Source: a virus. Taken from it: a stretch of 52,519 nt of DNA. The DNA is taken from positions 1-52,519 of the IMG/VR virus record IMGVR_UViG_3300046714_000321. The stretch is one strand, 5' to 3'. Made by a program: the position numbers and the translations under genes. The stretch's first letter is position 1, and every line of letters begins with the position of its first letter. The notes under the pieces are model-generated. The model saw nothing but the letters and a program-made list of their open reading frames with translations. It did not search any database and had not been told where the DNA came from. Below, piece by piece: positions 7,782 through 15,549 of this stretch.

Positions 7782-8074
7782 AGACGGCCGCGAAATTCCG
7801 GGAGGAGTTTTGGAGGATCGCCCGCAACTGGCGACGCCTCCCGATTATCACTAACCCGGGCCCTGGCGATGCAGATCCGGGACCCCATTGCATGACTACG
7901 GCCAAAGCCCACGGCACCGTTTCCGGGCTACTCCAAGAGGCCGTCAAGCGGGGGGACATCCCACAATTTCAGCCGGACTGGGTATCTGTCCATTTCGACG
8001 CTTTTACCAGACACCTAGGCATAATTCCGTCCTCGGCCGCCCCTTCGTGGTTCAGGGAGTGGTGGGGGCTTTGA
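7778..8074 (+). CDS. Protein of unknown function
   Basis: The 98-residue protein starts at GTG 7778, overlapping the stop of the small membrane gene. The N-terminal helix is basic (KFREEFWRIARNWRRLP). The C-terminus is Trp-rich (SAAPSWFREWWGL). It overlaps the helicase start (TTGA). No domain was recognised. Confidence 0.65.
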   Translation: MKTAAKFREEFWRIARNWRRLPIITNPGPGDADPGPHCMTTAKAHGTVSGLLQEAVKRGDIPQFQPDWVSVHFDAFTRHLGIIPSSAAPSWFREWWGL

Positions 8075-9882
8075 GTGACTGGCTTACGTCCACGTTCGCG
8101 GCGGACAAGGCCCTGGGCTCCAGCCCGGAGTTTCACCGGATCGACCGCGTCCCGCGCCGCACATGGACGGCCCAGGAGGGCGAGGACCTCCGGGTGCGCA
8201 TGACCTCCGTACTCCGTACGCCCGGGGGGTCCCAGGAGCTCCGTCTGCCCCAGGCCATCGCGCTAGCGGAAATCGGTACCCAGGGGGCGGGTTTCTTCCC
8301 CCTCAAGGTCGGCGCGGGAAAGACCCTGATCTCCCTCCTGGCCGCCTACGTGCTGGGTGCCAAGCGGCCTTTGCTTCTCATGCCGGCCGCTCTCCTGGCC
8401 CGTACCCAGCGGGAGATGGGGCCACTCATGAAGGAGTGGCTGATTCCCCGGTCGATCCGGCCCATGTCGTACCAGTTCCTCTCCCAGGAGGCGAACGCCA
8501 ACGTCCTGGAGTTCTGGCGACCTGACCTGATTATCTGCGATGAGGCCCACAAGCTGAAAAATCGACGGGCCGCGTGCACGCGCCGCGTCAAAAAGTTTCT
8601 CGAGAAATATCCTGAGACCCGGTTCGTTGTCCTATCCGGGACCATGCAGAAGCACGGCGTGAAGGATTATGCCCACCTCCTCCGCTGGTCCATGAAGCAA
8701 AACGCCACCCTTCCCGCGAACGAGGGGGAGCTGGAGCAGTGGGCGGAAATCCTGGATGAGGGTGTGCAGTTCCGGCGGATGCGCCCTGGCGTCCTTCTGA
8801 ATTGGTGCACGGACGAGGACCATGCCAAGGCCAAGGGCGACGAGACGCGGTCCGCGCGCCTGGGTTTCCAGCGCCGGCTCCTGGAGACCCCAGGCGTTTT
8901 CGCGACACCCGGCGAGGAAGTGGCGGCCAGCCTGATAGTCGGCGCCATCCGCTACCAGGCCAACCCGTCCACCGAGGCCAATTTCGGGAAGCTCCGTAAG
9001 GAGTGGACGACACCCGACGGGTGGACCCTGGCCCTGGCCCCTCACGTGTGGGCGAAAGCCCGGGAGCTCGCGCTTGGTTTTCATCATATTTGGGACCCTC
9101 GCCCGCCCGAAAAGTGGCTCAACGCGCGCAAGGCCTGGGCTAAATACGTCCGTTCCATCCTGGCCGACTCCCGTCACCTGGATTCGGAGCTCCAGGTCTG
9201 GAACGCGGTCCGGCGCGGGGAGCTGGGGGACCCGGACGGCGAGGCCCTTCAGGCCGCGTGGGCCGCAATCAAGGACACCTTCACGCCGCACGTGAAAGCG
9301 GTCTGGCACGACGATACCGCCCTCAAGGTGGCCCACCGGTGGATTGAGGACGGACCGGGGATCGTGTGGGTGGAACACGTCCTTTTCGGGGAACGATTGG
9401 CCTCGTTAACTGGATGCGATTACTACGGGAGCCAAGGCGTTAACAGCAAAGGACGTCCAATCGAAGACGAGAGGGGGGACCGTCCCGTGATCGCCTCGAT
9501 TCAGGCCAATGGCACCGGCCGAAACCTACAGCGTTTCGCCCGCAACCTGATCACGTCCCTGCCCCAGGGGGCGGATATCCTGGAGCAACTAATCGGCCGC
9601 ACGCATCGCGATGGCCAGACGGCGGACGAGGTTACCGTCGATTTTCTCGTGGGTTGCGCGGAGCACCTGGAGGGCTTCTGGAAAGCCCGCGCGGACGCGG
9701 AGATGGCCCGCGACACCATGGGCCAGCCCCAGAAACTCCTCCTGGCCGATATCGACGTCCCGTCCGTGGACGAGATGAGGCTCTGGCCTGGCGCCCGTTG
9801 GACGCGCACGGCCCAGGCCGCGGGGGCGGAGGGGATTACTAATATGATGCTGTTAGCAGCTCTGGAAAACATACGAGGATAA
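8071..9882 (+). CDS. SNF2-like superfamily 2 DNA helicase
   Basis: Starting at TTG 8071, which overlaps the previous stop, the protein has 603 residues. Motif I is VGAGKT near residue 80, motif II ICDEAHKLKNR near 156, motif III VLSGTM near 190 and motif VI QLIGRTHRDGQTADEV near 508. This is a DEAH-type SNF2-like helicase as found in many phage replication modules. The GRTHRDGQ motif is the usual arginine-finger element of the Snf2 group (GRxHRxGQ). It probably remodels or unwinds DNA at the fork or during recombination. The reading frame is open further upstream, but the overlap and the neighbouring gene favour this start. Confidence 0.88.
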   Translation: MSDWLTSTFAADKALGSSPEFHRIDRVPRRTWTAQEGEDLRVRMTSVLRTPGGSQELRLPQAIALAEIGTQGAGFFPLKVGAGKTLISLLAAYVLGAKRPLLLMPAALLARTQREMGPLMKEWLIPRSIRPMSYQFLSQEANANVLEFWRPDLIICDEAHKLKNRRAACTRRVKKFLEKYPETRFVVLSGTMQKHGVKDYAHLLRWSMKQNATLPANEGELEQWAEILDEGVQFRRMRPGVLLNWCTDEDHAKAKGDETRSARLGFQRRLLETPGVFATPGEEVAASLIVGAIRYQANPSTEANFGKLRKEWTTPDGWTLALAPHVWAKARELALGFHHIWDPRPPEKWLNARKAWAKYVRSILADSRHLDSELQVWNAVRRGELGDPDGEALQAAWAAIKDTFTPHVKAVWHDDTALKVAHRWIEDGPGIVWVEHVLFGERLASLTGCDYYGSQGVNSKGRPIEDERGDRPVIASIQANGTGRNLQRFARNLITSLPQGADILEQLIGRTHRDGQTADEVTVDFLVGCAEHLEGFWKARADAEMARDTMGQPQKLLLADIDVPSVDEMRLWPGARWTRTAQAAGAEGITNMMLLAALENIRG

Positions 9883-9885
9883 AAC

Positions 9886-10368
9886 ATGCAGGCAGATAAT
9901 TTTTTCGGCGGAATGAAGGATACGGAGCTCTCCAAAAAGGGGACCTACCTCACGGACGGCATTTTTCGCCTTCGTGTGAAGTCTACCGAGCGGGTGGATT
10001 TCCGTGACGGTGTGAAAAAGGGTTACGCGGTCACCGTGGAGGTCATCGAGACCCCGGATCCCGTCAAGCACCCGGTGGGTTCCGAGCGCTCCTACTTCGT
10101 GACACTTCGGCCCGGCGACGACGGCCGCAAGATGTTTATGCAGAGCGTCAAATCCTTTATCGTCGCGGCCCTCGGTTATGACGCGAAGGTAGACGAGGAA
10201 AAGATCAAGTCGGAACTCGATCCGAAAATCGAGCAACTGGCTCTCGCCTCCACGCAAAACAAGGCACTTCTCGCGGGTCGCGAAGTGATCTGCGAAGTGA
10301 AATCCGTCCCCAAGAAATCGAAGCCGACGGAGATGTTTTCCCGGCACACATTCTCCCCCGCAAAATAA
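9886..10368 (+). CDS. Probable single-stranded DNA-binding protein
   Basis: The 160-residue protein (MQADNFFGGMKDTELSKKGT) has an alternating beta pattern (DGIFRLRVKSTERVDFRDG, YAVTVEVIETPD) like an OB-fold, and ends in a Lys-rich tail (VPKKSKPTEMFSRHTFSPAK). It sits between the helicase and the polymerase with a GAGGAT ribosome site, the usual place for a phage SSB or DUF669-type protein. SSB is the best guess from shape and context; no catalytic motif is visible. Confidence 0.55.
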   Translation: MQADNFFGGMKDTELSKKGTYLTDGIFRLRVKSTERVDFRDGVKKGYAVTVEVIETPDPVKHPVGSERSYFVTLRPGDDGRKMFMQSVKSFIVAALGYDAKVDEEKIKSELDPKIEQLALASTQNKALLAGREVICEVKSVPKKSKPTEMFSRHTFSPAK

Positions 10369-10390
10369 TCGACGGCTGGGCTGAAAAAGG

Positions 10391-10419
10391 TTGCCCGTAA
10401 TCTAGCGTCGCGCTAGATA
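10391..10419 (+). promoter_or_regulatory. Sigma-70-type promoter of the structured leader
   Basis: TTGCCC (10391-10396), a 17-bp spacer and TAGATA (10414-10419) form a good promoter, with transcription predicted to start at G 10426. The spacer and -10 are filled by an inverted repeat. A second promoter of the same design lies at 36387-36414. Confidence 0.7.
10400..10418. promoter_or_regulatory. Palindromic operator in the promoter spacer
   Basis: ATCTAGCG (10400-10407), TCG, then CGCTAGAT (10411-10418) is a perfect 8-bp inverted repeat overlapping the -10. The same dyad with one mismatch occurs at 36394-36414. The position suggests a repressor site. The candidate proteins are the HTH proteins at 13031, 22180 and 24414, or the 50221 protein. 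Confidence 0.6.
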
Positions 10420-10425
10420 CACCTT

Positions 10426-10677
10426 GTCCCCTTGCAGCTCATGCGGGGGTTGACGCCGGTCAAGGAAACCGGCCGCCATGGTTGGCAAGTCGACCCCCGT
10501 ATTTCACTGTATCTGTAATCACTACCGGGGATAAGCCTCGGTTTCTGGGTATGGTGCGCCCTGGCGTAAGCCTTGCCGCATCGGCCATGTAGGCCCACAA
10601 GCGCCCTCCGTTCTCCGGGGCGTTCGGGCCCCAGTGCACCCAGAAGCCGAGGCTTATCCCTGGAAGGGAAATAGTCC
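10426..10677 (+). ncRNA. Structured leader RNA / non-coding RNA
   Basis: This gene-free stretch has strong RNA-like pairing. P1 pairs 10441-10454 with 10489-10502 (14 bp with three G-U pairs). Inside it are P2 (10455-10460/10468-10473, GCCGGT/ACCGGC) and P3 (10475-10478/10483-10486), which make a three-way junction with only three unpaired junction bases. P4 pairs 10528-10550 with 10638-10660, 23 bp with one G-U wobble and no mismatch. Within its loop are small hairpins (GGC-gtaa-GCC at 10563, GGCC/GGCC at 10583-10595, GCGCCC at 10601 with GGGCGT at 10618). P4 ends two bases before the AAGGGA ribosome site of the next gene. It may be a 5' regulatory leader or an independent small RNA. Confidence 0.65.
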
Positions 10678-11082
10678 ATGGTCACTGAGATTACCGAGAA
10701 GAAAAAGCAAATCCCGGGTGCAGAGGATATCCCCGGCTGGATGCGCACGGCGGCCAAGCTAGTGGCCGATGGCCTCGATCCCATTCACGACCTGGCGATC
10801 AGCATCTCCGAGAAGGGCGCCACCCTCGTGGGCCGCATGGTCCTGGGCCGCACCATGCGGGCCATGGCCGAAGAGACGAAGGACCCCGAGTACAAGGTCG
10901 GCCTCCTGACGATGGCCGCCACGGTCGAGAAGTTCCCGGAGCCGCACCCCGAGGGCCACCCGGCGATCTGTTTCGTCCTTTTTGAGTGGTCGACCGGGAC
11001 CCTTCTCTGCCGCTTTTTTGACAAGCAGGCGACGCCCGAGGTGGTCGAGTTCAAGCCGAACGCGGTCGGGGGCCAGGCCTGA
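10678..11082 (+). CDS. Protein of unknown function downstream of the structured leader
   Basis: The 134-residue protein (MVTEITEKKKQIPGAEDIPG) begins with a charged segment. It then has a mixed alpha/beta body ending in a hydrophobic beta stretch (GHPAICFVLFEWSTGTLLCRFF). GGAAGGGA at 10662-10669 is a good ribosome site 8 nt before the ATG. It is the only operon member preceded by its own long leader and promoter, and it ends 2 bp before the DNA polymerase. Translation may depend on the leader fold. I do not recognise the family. Confidence 0.7.
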   Translation: MVTEITEKKKQIPGAEDIPGWMRTAAKLVADGLDPIHDLAISISEKGATLVGRMVLGRTMRAMAEETKDPEYKVGLLTMAATVEKFPEPHPEGHPAICFVLFEWSTGTLLCRFFDKQATPEVVEFKPNAVGGQA

Positions 11083-11084
11083 TC

Positions 11085-13034
11085 GTGCGCTTCACGTTCG
11101 ATACGGAAACCGCCCGGTTTCGCCCCGGGGTCATGGCCCCGGAGCTGGCGTGCGTTTCCTACGTGGTGGCCGGCCAATACCCCCAGCTGGTACACGTGAA
11201 CAACTCCCGGGACGTTATCTGTACCTGGCTGAGAGACGCCGATCTGATCGTCGCCCACCACGCCCCTTACGACCTGGCCGTAATCTGCGCCCACTGGCCC
11301 GACCTTATCCCGGCCGTTTTCGCGGCCCTTTCAGCCGACCGGATTACGGACACGAAAATCCGGGAGCAACTGATCATGCTCGGATTCGGCCGGTTCAAGG
11401 GCCACCGGGACAAGTCGGGCAAGTGGACGAAAACCCAGTACTCGCTGGACATGCTGGCCCGGCGGTACCTGGGGCACCAGATCGACAAGAAGGACCCTGA
11501 GATCGAGGCCATCCGCCTGGGTTTCGGCCCCCTCCGACACCTCCCGCTGGACCAGTGGCCGCCCAAGGCCGTGGCCTATGCGAAAGAGGACGCCGATCTT
11601 ACGGACCGGATTTTCCAGCTCCAAGAGAAGGCGCCCCCGGAATTCCTGGTCAACCAGTACGCCCAGACCCGTTACGCGTTTTGGCTCCACCTGGCGAAAA
11701 CCTGGGGCCTCCGGACGCGCACGGAAGGCGTTACCGCCCTGACCCAGGAGGTCGAACGGCGGAAAGAGGACGTCAAGAAGGAGCTCATGGGCCACGGCCT
11801 CGTGCGCGACGACGGGAGCCGGGACACGAAGGAGGCCGCCGCGTTGATGATCAAGGTCTGCACGGAGGCCCAGAAGGAGGTCCGCCGGAACGACCCCACC
11901 GAGAAGATGCTGCGGGACGGCCAGACCCAGGGATCCGTCCAGCTGGACGAGGACGCGTGCCGTTACTCCGAGGACGACACCATGCTCCTTTATGCGGAGT
12001 ACACGGTCCTGGGGTCGATTCTGTCCAAGGACGTGCCGGCCCTGGCCGCGGGGGTGGAGTTTCCGATCCACACCGATTTCGGCCTGGCCGAGTCAGGTCG
12101 GACGACGTCCGCCAGCCCCAACGTCCAGAACTTCCGTCGATCGTCGGACGAGGAAGGGAGCCTAACGGCCGGCCTCCAGGGGATTCGGGAGTGTTTCGTG
12201 CCGCGCGCCGGCCACGTCTATTTCCAGGCCGATTACCCGTCCCTGGAGCTCCGGACCCTGGCCCAGGCCTGCATGAGCCTGGTTGGGCACTCGGAACTGG
12301 CCAAGGTCCTCAACGCGGACGTGGACCCGCACACTTCCCTGGCCGCGGAGATCCTCGGGATCCCCTACGACGAATGCAAGGCGCGCCTCAAGGCGGAAAA
12401 GGACCTACCGAAAGGCTCGCAAAAGCCGTGTGATAACGCCCGTCAGACGGCCAAGGTCGCGAACTTTGGGTTTCCCGGAGGCCTCGGTTACAAGTCCCTG
12501 ATTTCTTTCGCCCGTAAGTCCTACAAGGTAATTCTGTCGGAGGACCAGGCACGGGATCTGAAACGCAGGTGGCTCGCCCGATGGCCGGAAATGCGGGAGT
12601 ACTTCGATTTCGTCGCCCGCCTGACGGACGAGGACCGGCCCGTGGTCCAGCTGTTTTCCAACCGGATCCGGCGCGGCTGCACGTACACGAGCGCCTGCAA
12701 CACCTACTTTCAGGGCCTGGGCGCCGACTGCTCCAAGCTCGCGGGCTGGGAAGTTTCGAAGCGCTGTTACCTGGAGCACTTGAAATCCCCGCTTTTTGGC
12801 TCTCGGATCGTGAACTTCGTGCACGACGAAATTATTGGGGAGTGCCTGGATAACGATCAGGCCCACGACGTGGCCACGGAGCTGGCCAAGGTCATGAAAG
12901 ATGCGGCGAATCGGCTCCTTCCGGACGTGCCGTTTATCGACGTGGAGCCGGCCCTCATGGCCTACTGGAGCAAAAACGCGAAGACGATCCGGGACGAAAA
13001 CGGCCGCCTCAAGGTCTGGGGGCGCGACAAATGA
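11085..13034 (+). CDS. Family A DNA polymerase with 3'-5' exonuclease
   Basis: This 649-residue protein starts at GTG. The exonuclease domain has FDTET at residue 4, HHAPYDL near 62 and YAKEDADLT near 165. The polymerase domain shows motif A QADYPSLELRTLAQ near 382, motif B RQTAKVANFGFPGGLGY near 452 and motif C NFVHDEIIGE near 578. These are the catalytic residues of DNA polymerase I-type enzymes, so the protein should be an active replicative polymerase with proofreading. The usual DYSQIELR of motif A reads DYPSLELR here. No 5' nuclease domain is attached. It overlaps the next gene by an ATGA. Confidence 0.95.
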   Translation: MRFTFDTETARFRPGVMAPELACVSYVVAGQYPQLVHVNNSRDVICTWLRDADLIVAHHAPYDLAVICAHWPDLIPAVFAALSADRITDTKIREQLIMLGFGRFKGHRDKSGKWTKTQYSLDMLARRYLGHQIDKKDPEIEAIRLGFGPLRHLPLDQWPPKAVAYAKEDADLTDRIFQLQEKAPPEFLVNQYAQTRYAFWLHLAKTWGLRTRTEGVTALTQEVERRKEDVKKELMGHGLVRDDGSRDTKEAAALMIKVCTEAQKEVRRNDPTEKMLRDGQTQGSVQLDEDACRYSEDDTMLLYAEYTVLGSILSKDVPALAAGVEFPIHTDFGLAESGRTTSASPNVQNFRRSSDEEGSLTAGLQGIRECFVPRAGHVYFQADYPSLELRTLAQACMSLVGHSELAKVLNADVDPHTSLAAEILGIPYDECKARLKAEKDLPKGSQKPCDNARQTAKVANFGFPGGLGYKSLISFARKSYKVILSEDQARDLKRRWLARWPEMREYFDFVARLTDEDRPVVQLFSNRIRRGCTYTSACNTYFQGLGADCSKLAGWEVSKRCYLEHLKSPLFGSRIVNFVHDEIIGECLDNDQAHDVATELAKVMKDAANRLLPDVPFIDVEPALMAYWSKNAKTIRDENGRLKVWGRDK

Positions 13035-13297
13035 CTACCGCGGAGATGGCCCGGGCCCTCCGGATCACGGAAGCGGCCGCCTACTGGCGACGCAAGCACT
13101 GGCCCCCGGAGCGCTGGTTTGAACCCCCTCGGGAGTACGGGCGCGAGAAGCCCCCGGCACCCAAGGTGGCGCGGCCCCGGGCCCAAAGTCTGGTTTCTCA
13201 GCTGGCCCAAAAGGCCGGGATTACGCGACGAGCGATGGCCTACCGCATGAAGCGATGGCCCATGGACCTCTGGCTGAAAGGTGCGGAATCATCATGA
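13031..13297 (+). CDS. Putative helix-turn-helix DNA-binding protein
   Basis: The 88-residue basic protein contains two similar helix-turn-helix-like units: TTAEMARALRITEAAAYWRR at the N-terminus and SQLAQKAGITRRAMAYRMKR near residues 56-75. Each ends in a Trp-Pro segment (KHWPPERW, RWPMDLW), which suggests an internal duplication. It is coupled to the polymerase (ATGA) and to the next gene (ATGA). It could be a transcription or replication regulator. Confidence 0.6.
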   Translation: MTTAEMARALRITEAAAYWRRKHWPPERWFEPPREYGREKPPAPKVARPRAQSLVSQLAQKAGITRRAMAYRMKRWPMDLWLKGAESS

Positions 13298-13998
13298 GTT
13301 TTCGAGCGGGTGACCGGGTCCTGATCAACGCGAACGCCTATGGCCAAAACGGCAAATTCGGCGTGATTTCCCACGAACACGCTCCCCAGATGTGGGTGGT
13401 AAAGCACGAGGAAGCGCGCCTATTTCCTGAGTATCCCGAGGGGTACTATTTCGAAGGGGAGCTATCCCGGGTCACGGAAATCGAGGCCAAAACCCTCCCC
13501 AGTGGCCAGCTCCCCCAGCCCCCGCCGCTCCCCCGCGAGGTCCGGCCCACGGCCCCGAGCGCGAAGGATTTCAAGGCGACCAACCCCAAGGACGGCGCGG
13601 CCACGGCACGCCTGGCCCTCTCCCTCTTTCCCCAGACCGCTATCGCGTACGGGGCGCTGGCCATGACGGAGGGCCACCAAAAGTACGGTGGTTATAACTA
13701 TCGGGAGGCCGGCGTTAATGCATCGGTTTACGTGGACGCCTGCATGCGCCACCTTTTCAAGTGGTACAACGGCCAGGAGGCGGACGGGGCCACGGGAGTT
13801 CCAGAACTTGCCTCCGCCCTGGCCTGTCTGGCCGTCCTGATCGACGCCGTCGAGTGCCAGAAACTGAAGGACGACCGGCCGCCCGTCGGACCTATGGCTG
13901 GTCTATTGGCCCGCATGGAGCAGAGCACGAAAGCCCTCCAGGAGAGGTTCCCGGGAAGCCCCGGACGCTGCGTCGCGAAGAAACCCGAGGCCGCGTGA
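13294..13998 (+). CDS. MazZ-like dATP/dGTP diphosphohydrolase domain protein
   Basis: The protein has 234 residues from ATG 13294. The N-terminal 75 residues look like a small SH3/KOW-like beta domain (FRAGDRVLINANAYGQNGKF) and are joined by a Pro-rich linker. Residues about 93-190 match the DUF5664/MazZ-type domain: NPKDGAATARLALSLFPQ, YGALAMTEGHQKYGGYNYRE, YVDACMRHLFKWYNG and a late helix ELASALACLAVLIDA. Such enzymes hydrolyse purine dNTPs and in some phages help supply 2-aminoadenine (Z) DNA. No PurZ-like gene is visible here, so a general dNTP-pool role is more likely. Confidence 0.65.
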   Translation: MSFRAGDRVLINANAYGQNGKFGVISHEHAPQMWVVKHEEARLFPEYPEGYYFEGELSRVTEIEAKTLPSGQLPQPPPLPREVRPTAPSAKDFKATNPKDGAATARLALSLFPQTAIAYGALAMTEGHQKYGGYNYREAGVNASVYVDACMRHLFKWYNGQEADGATGVPELASALACLAVLIDAVECQKLKDDRPPVGPMAGLLARMEQSTKALQERFPGSPGRCVAKKPEAA

Positions 13999-14333
13999 AA
14001 GATTCGGCCGTCCCGACCGAGGTCCAGGTGGTCGATACCCTCTACTCCGTGGAGGTCCGGCCCAAGGTTTTCGTGGATCGGGAGCAGACGGCCGGGTCCT
14101 TTTCCGGGACGGAGATGGCTATCCAGATCGCCCGTGCCACCCGGGAGCGAATGCGCTGGGCGTGCCGGCATGAGACGTTCCACGCGGCGGAGCACGAGGT
14201 GGCAGAGAAGGAGCTAAACGACCTTCTGGGCCAGCGCTTGGCCATCAAAGTGTCCGAGATTTACGCCGGCAAAGTTATCCCCGCCTACCTGGCCGCTCTA
14301 GAAAACGCCGGCCTAATTGAAATCAAGAGATGA
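13995..14333 (+). CDS. Protein of unknown function
   Basis: This 112-residue protein starts at GTG 13995 in a GTGA overlap. It is predicted mixed alpha/beta with a charged helix (AEHEVAEKELNDLLGQRLAI), and it ends by overlapping the metallophosphoesterase start (ATGA). No motif was recognised. Confidence 0.65.
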   Translation: MKDSAVPTEVQVVDTLYSVEVRPKVFVDREQTAGSFSGTEMAIQIARATRERMRWACRHETFHAAEHEVAEKELNDLLGQRLAIKVSEIYAGKVIPAYLAALENAGLIEIKR

Positions 14334-15385
14334 AAACCTCCGACCTTCTCAAGTTTCGCCGCGTTCAGGACCAGCTATCGGAGGCCAGGGCTGCCCACGC
14401 GGAGCTCCTGGAGGCCCTGGAGGAGTACAAGATCCGCCAGAAGTTCCTGGATCGGGCGGCGCTTTACAGCCCCACGCCCCGGATCATGAAGAAAGAGAAG
14501 GGGAGCCGGGTCCGGGAGTGTACGGCCGTCGCGCTTCTGTCGGACGTCCATTTCGAGGAAACCGTGGAGCCCGAGACGATCGACTGGCTCAATGCGTACA
14601 GTATCCCGATCGCGACACTTCGGCTCAAAAAGTTTTTTGAGGCCGTTATCTGGAATGTGGAGCACCACCGGGCGGACGGAAACATCCGCATCCGCTCGCT
14701 TGTCCTCTCCCTCCTGGGGGACCTGATCACTGGCTACATCCACCGGGAGCTGGTCGAGTCTAACGGGTGCAGCCCCACCCTGGCCACGTTCCAGTTGATG
14801 CGGATCCTCCGGGACGGGATCGCCACCCTCCTGGAACACGGGGGTTTCGAGAAAATCGTTATCCCTTGCAGCATCGGTAACCACGGCCGGACGACAGATA
14901 AACAGCAGATTTCGACGGGTTACGCGAATTCGTTTGAGTGGCTCCTTTACAACCTTCTAAAGGACATGTTCGCCCATGAAAAACGAGTCCATTTCGAGGT
15001 TACCGCCGACCGACACCAGTACGTCGAAGTGTACGGAAAGACCCTCGGATTCCACCACGGGGACTCGGTGCGTTCTCTCGGAGGTGTGGGCGGGATTGCG
15101 GTTCCGCTCCTCCGAGCCATCCCCCGTTGGGACTCCGTTCGACGCTGTCATATTCGACATGTGGGCCACTTCCACCAATATCGAGACTTTGGATCGCTTG
15201 TGGTCAACGGCCCACTTATCGGCTTCGCCCCGTACTCCCAGTTTATCGGAGCCGGTTACGAAGAGCCGTCGCAAGCCTTCTACCTGATCGACTCCGAGGC
15301 GGGAAAGTGCCAGTCCACGCCCCTCTGGGTTAAGTCCTCGAAAGAACCGAAGATTAAGCGGCCGCCGTCGGCCATCGCGGGGTGA
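14330..15385 (+). CDS. Calcineurin-like metallophosphoesterase
   Basis: The 351-residue protein carries the metal-binding blocks in order: LLSDVHFE near residue 68, LGDLITG near 129, SIGNHGR near 182, FHHGDS near 241 and VGHFHQ near 277. This is the full set for a two-metal phosphoesterase. A coiled-coil N-terminus of about 60 residues precedes the domain. Phage enzymes of this type resemble Mre11/SbcD nucleases or DNA-processing phosphatases. Its place between replication genes and the sigma factor fits DNA metabolism, but the substrate cannot be told. Confidence 0.85.
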   Translation: MKTSDLLKFRRVQDQLSEARAAHAELLEALEEYKIRQKFLDRAALYSPTPRIMKKEKGSRVRECTAVALLSDVHFEETVEPETIDWLNAYSIPIATLRLKKFFEAVIWNVEHHRADGNIRIRSLVLSLLGDLITGYIHRELVESNGCSPTLATFQLMRILRDGIATLLEHGGFEKIVIPCSIGNHGRTTDKQQISTGYANSFEWLLYNLLKDMFAHEKRVHFEVTADRHQYVEVYGKTLGFHHGDSVRSLGGVGGIAVPLLRAIPRWDSVRRCHIRHVGHFHQYRDFGSLVVNGPLIGFAPYSQFIGAGYEEPSQAFYLIDSEAGKCQSTPLWVKSSKEPKIKRPPSAIAG

Positions 15386-15549
15386 GCGTGGATATCGATC
15401 CTCAAGGGGACCCCAGGGTCGAGGCTTGTCTGGCCCTCTGGGTCCTCATGGTCCCTTGGGCGCTTTCCGGCTCTTTTTGGGTCGGGGTCGGTACCTGGGT
15501 TGGCGTCGTGGGTGGGGTGGCCGCCGTGGAGCATTACCTGTATGGCTAA
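15382..15549 (+). CDS. Small two-span membrane protein
   Basis: The 55-residue protein starts at GTG 15382 (GTGA overlap) and has two hydrophobic segments (CLALWVLMVPWALSGSFW and GVGTWVGVVGGVAAV). Its stop overlaps the sigma factor start (15542). The function is unknown. The placement inside an operon and the overlaps support it. Confidence 0.55.
   Translation: MSVDIDPQGDPRVEACLALWVLMVPWALSGSFWVGVGTWVGVVGGVAAVEHYLYG

Noticed and set aside
13294-13998. Evidence for a Z-genome phage (2-aminoadenine DNA)
   Set aside because: Only a MazZ-like domain and a family A polymerase are seen. PurZ, the key gene, was not found in any frame, so the claim is not made.
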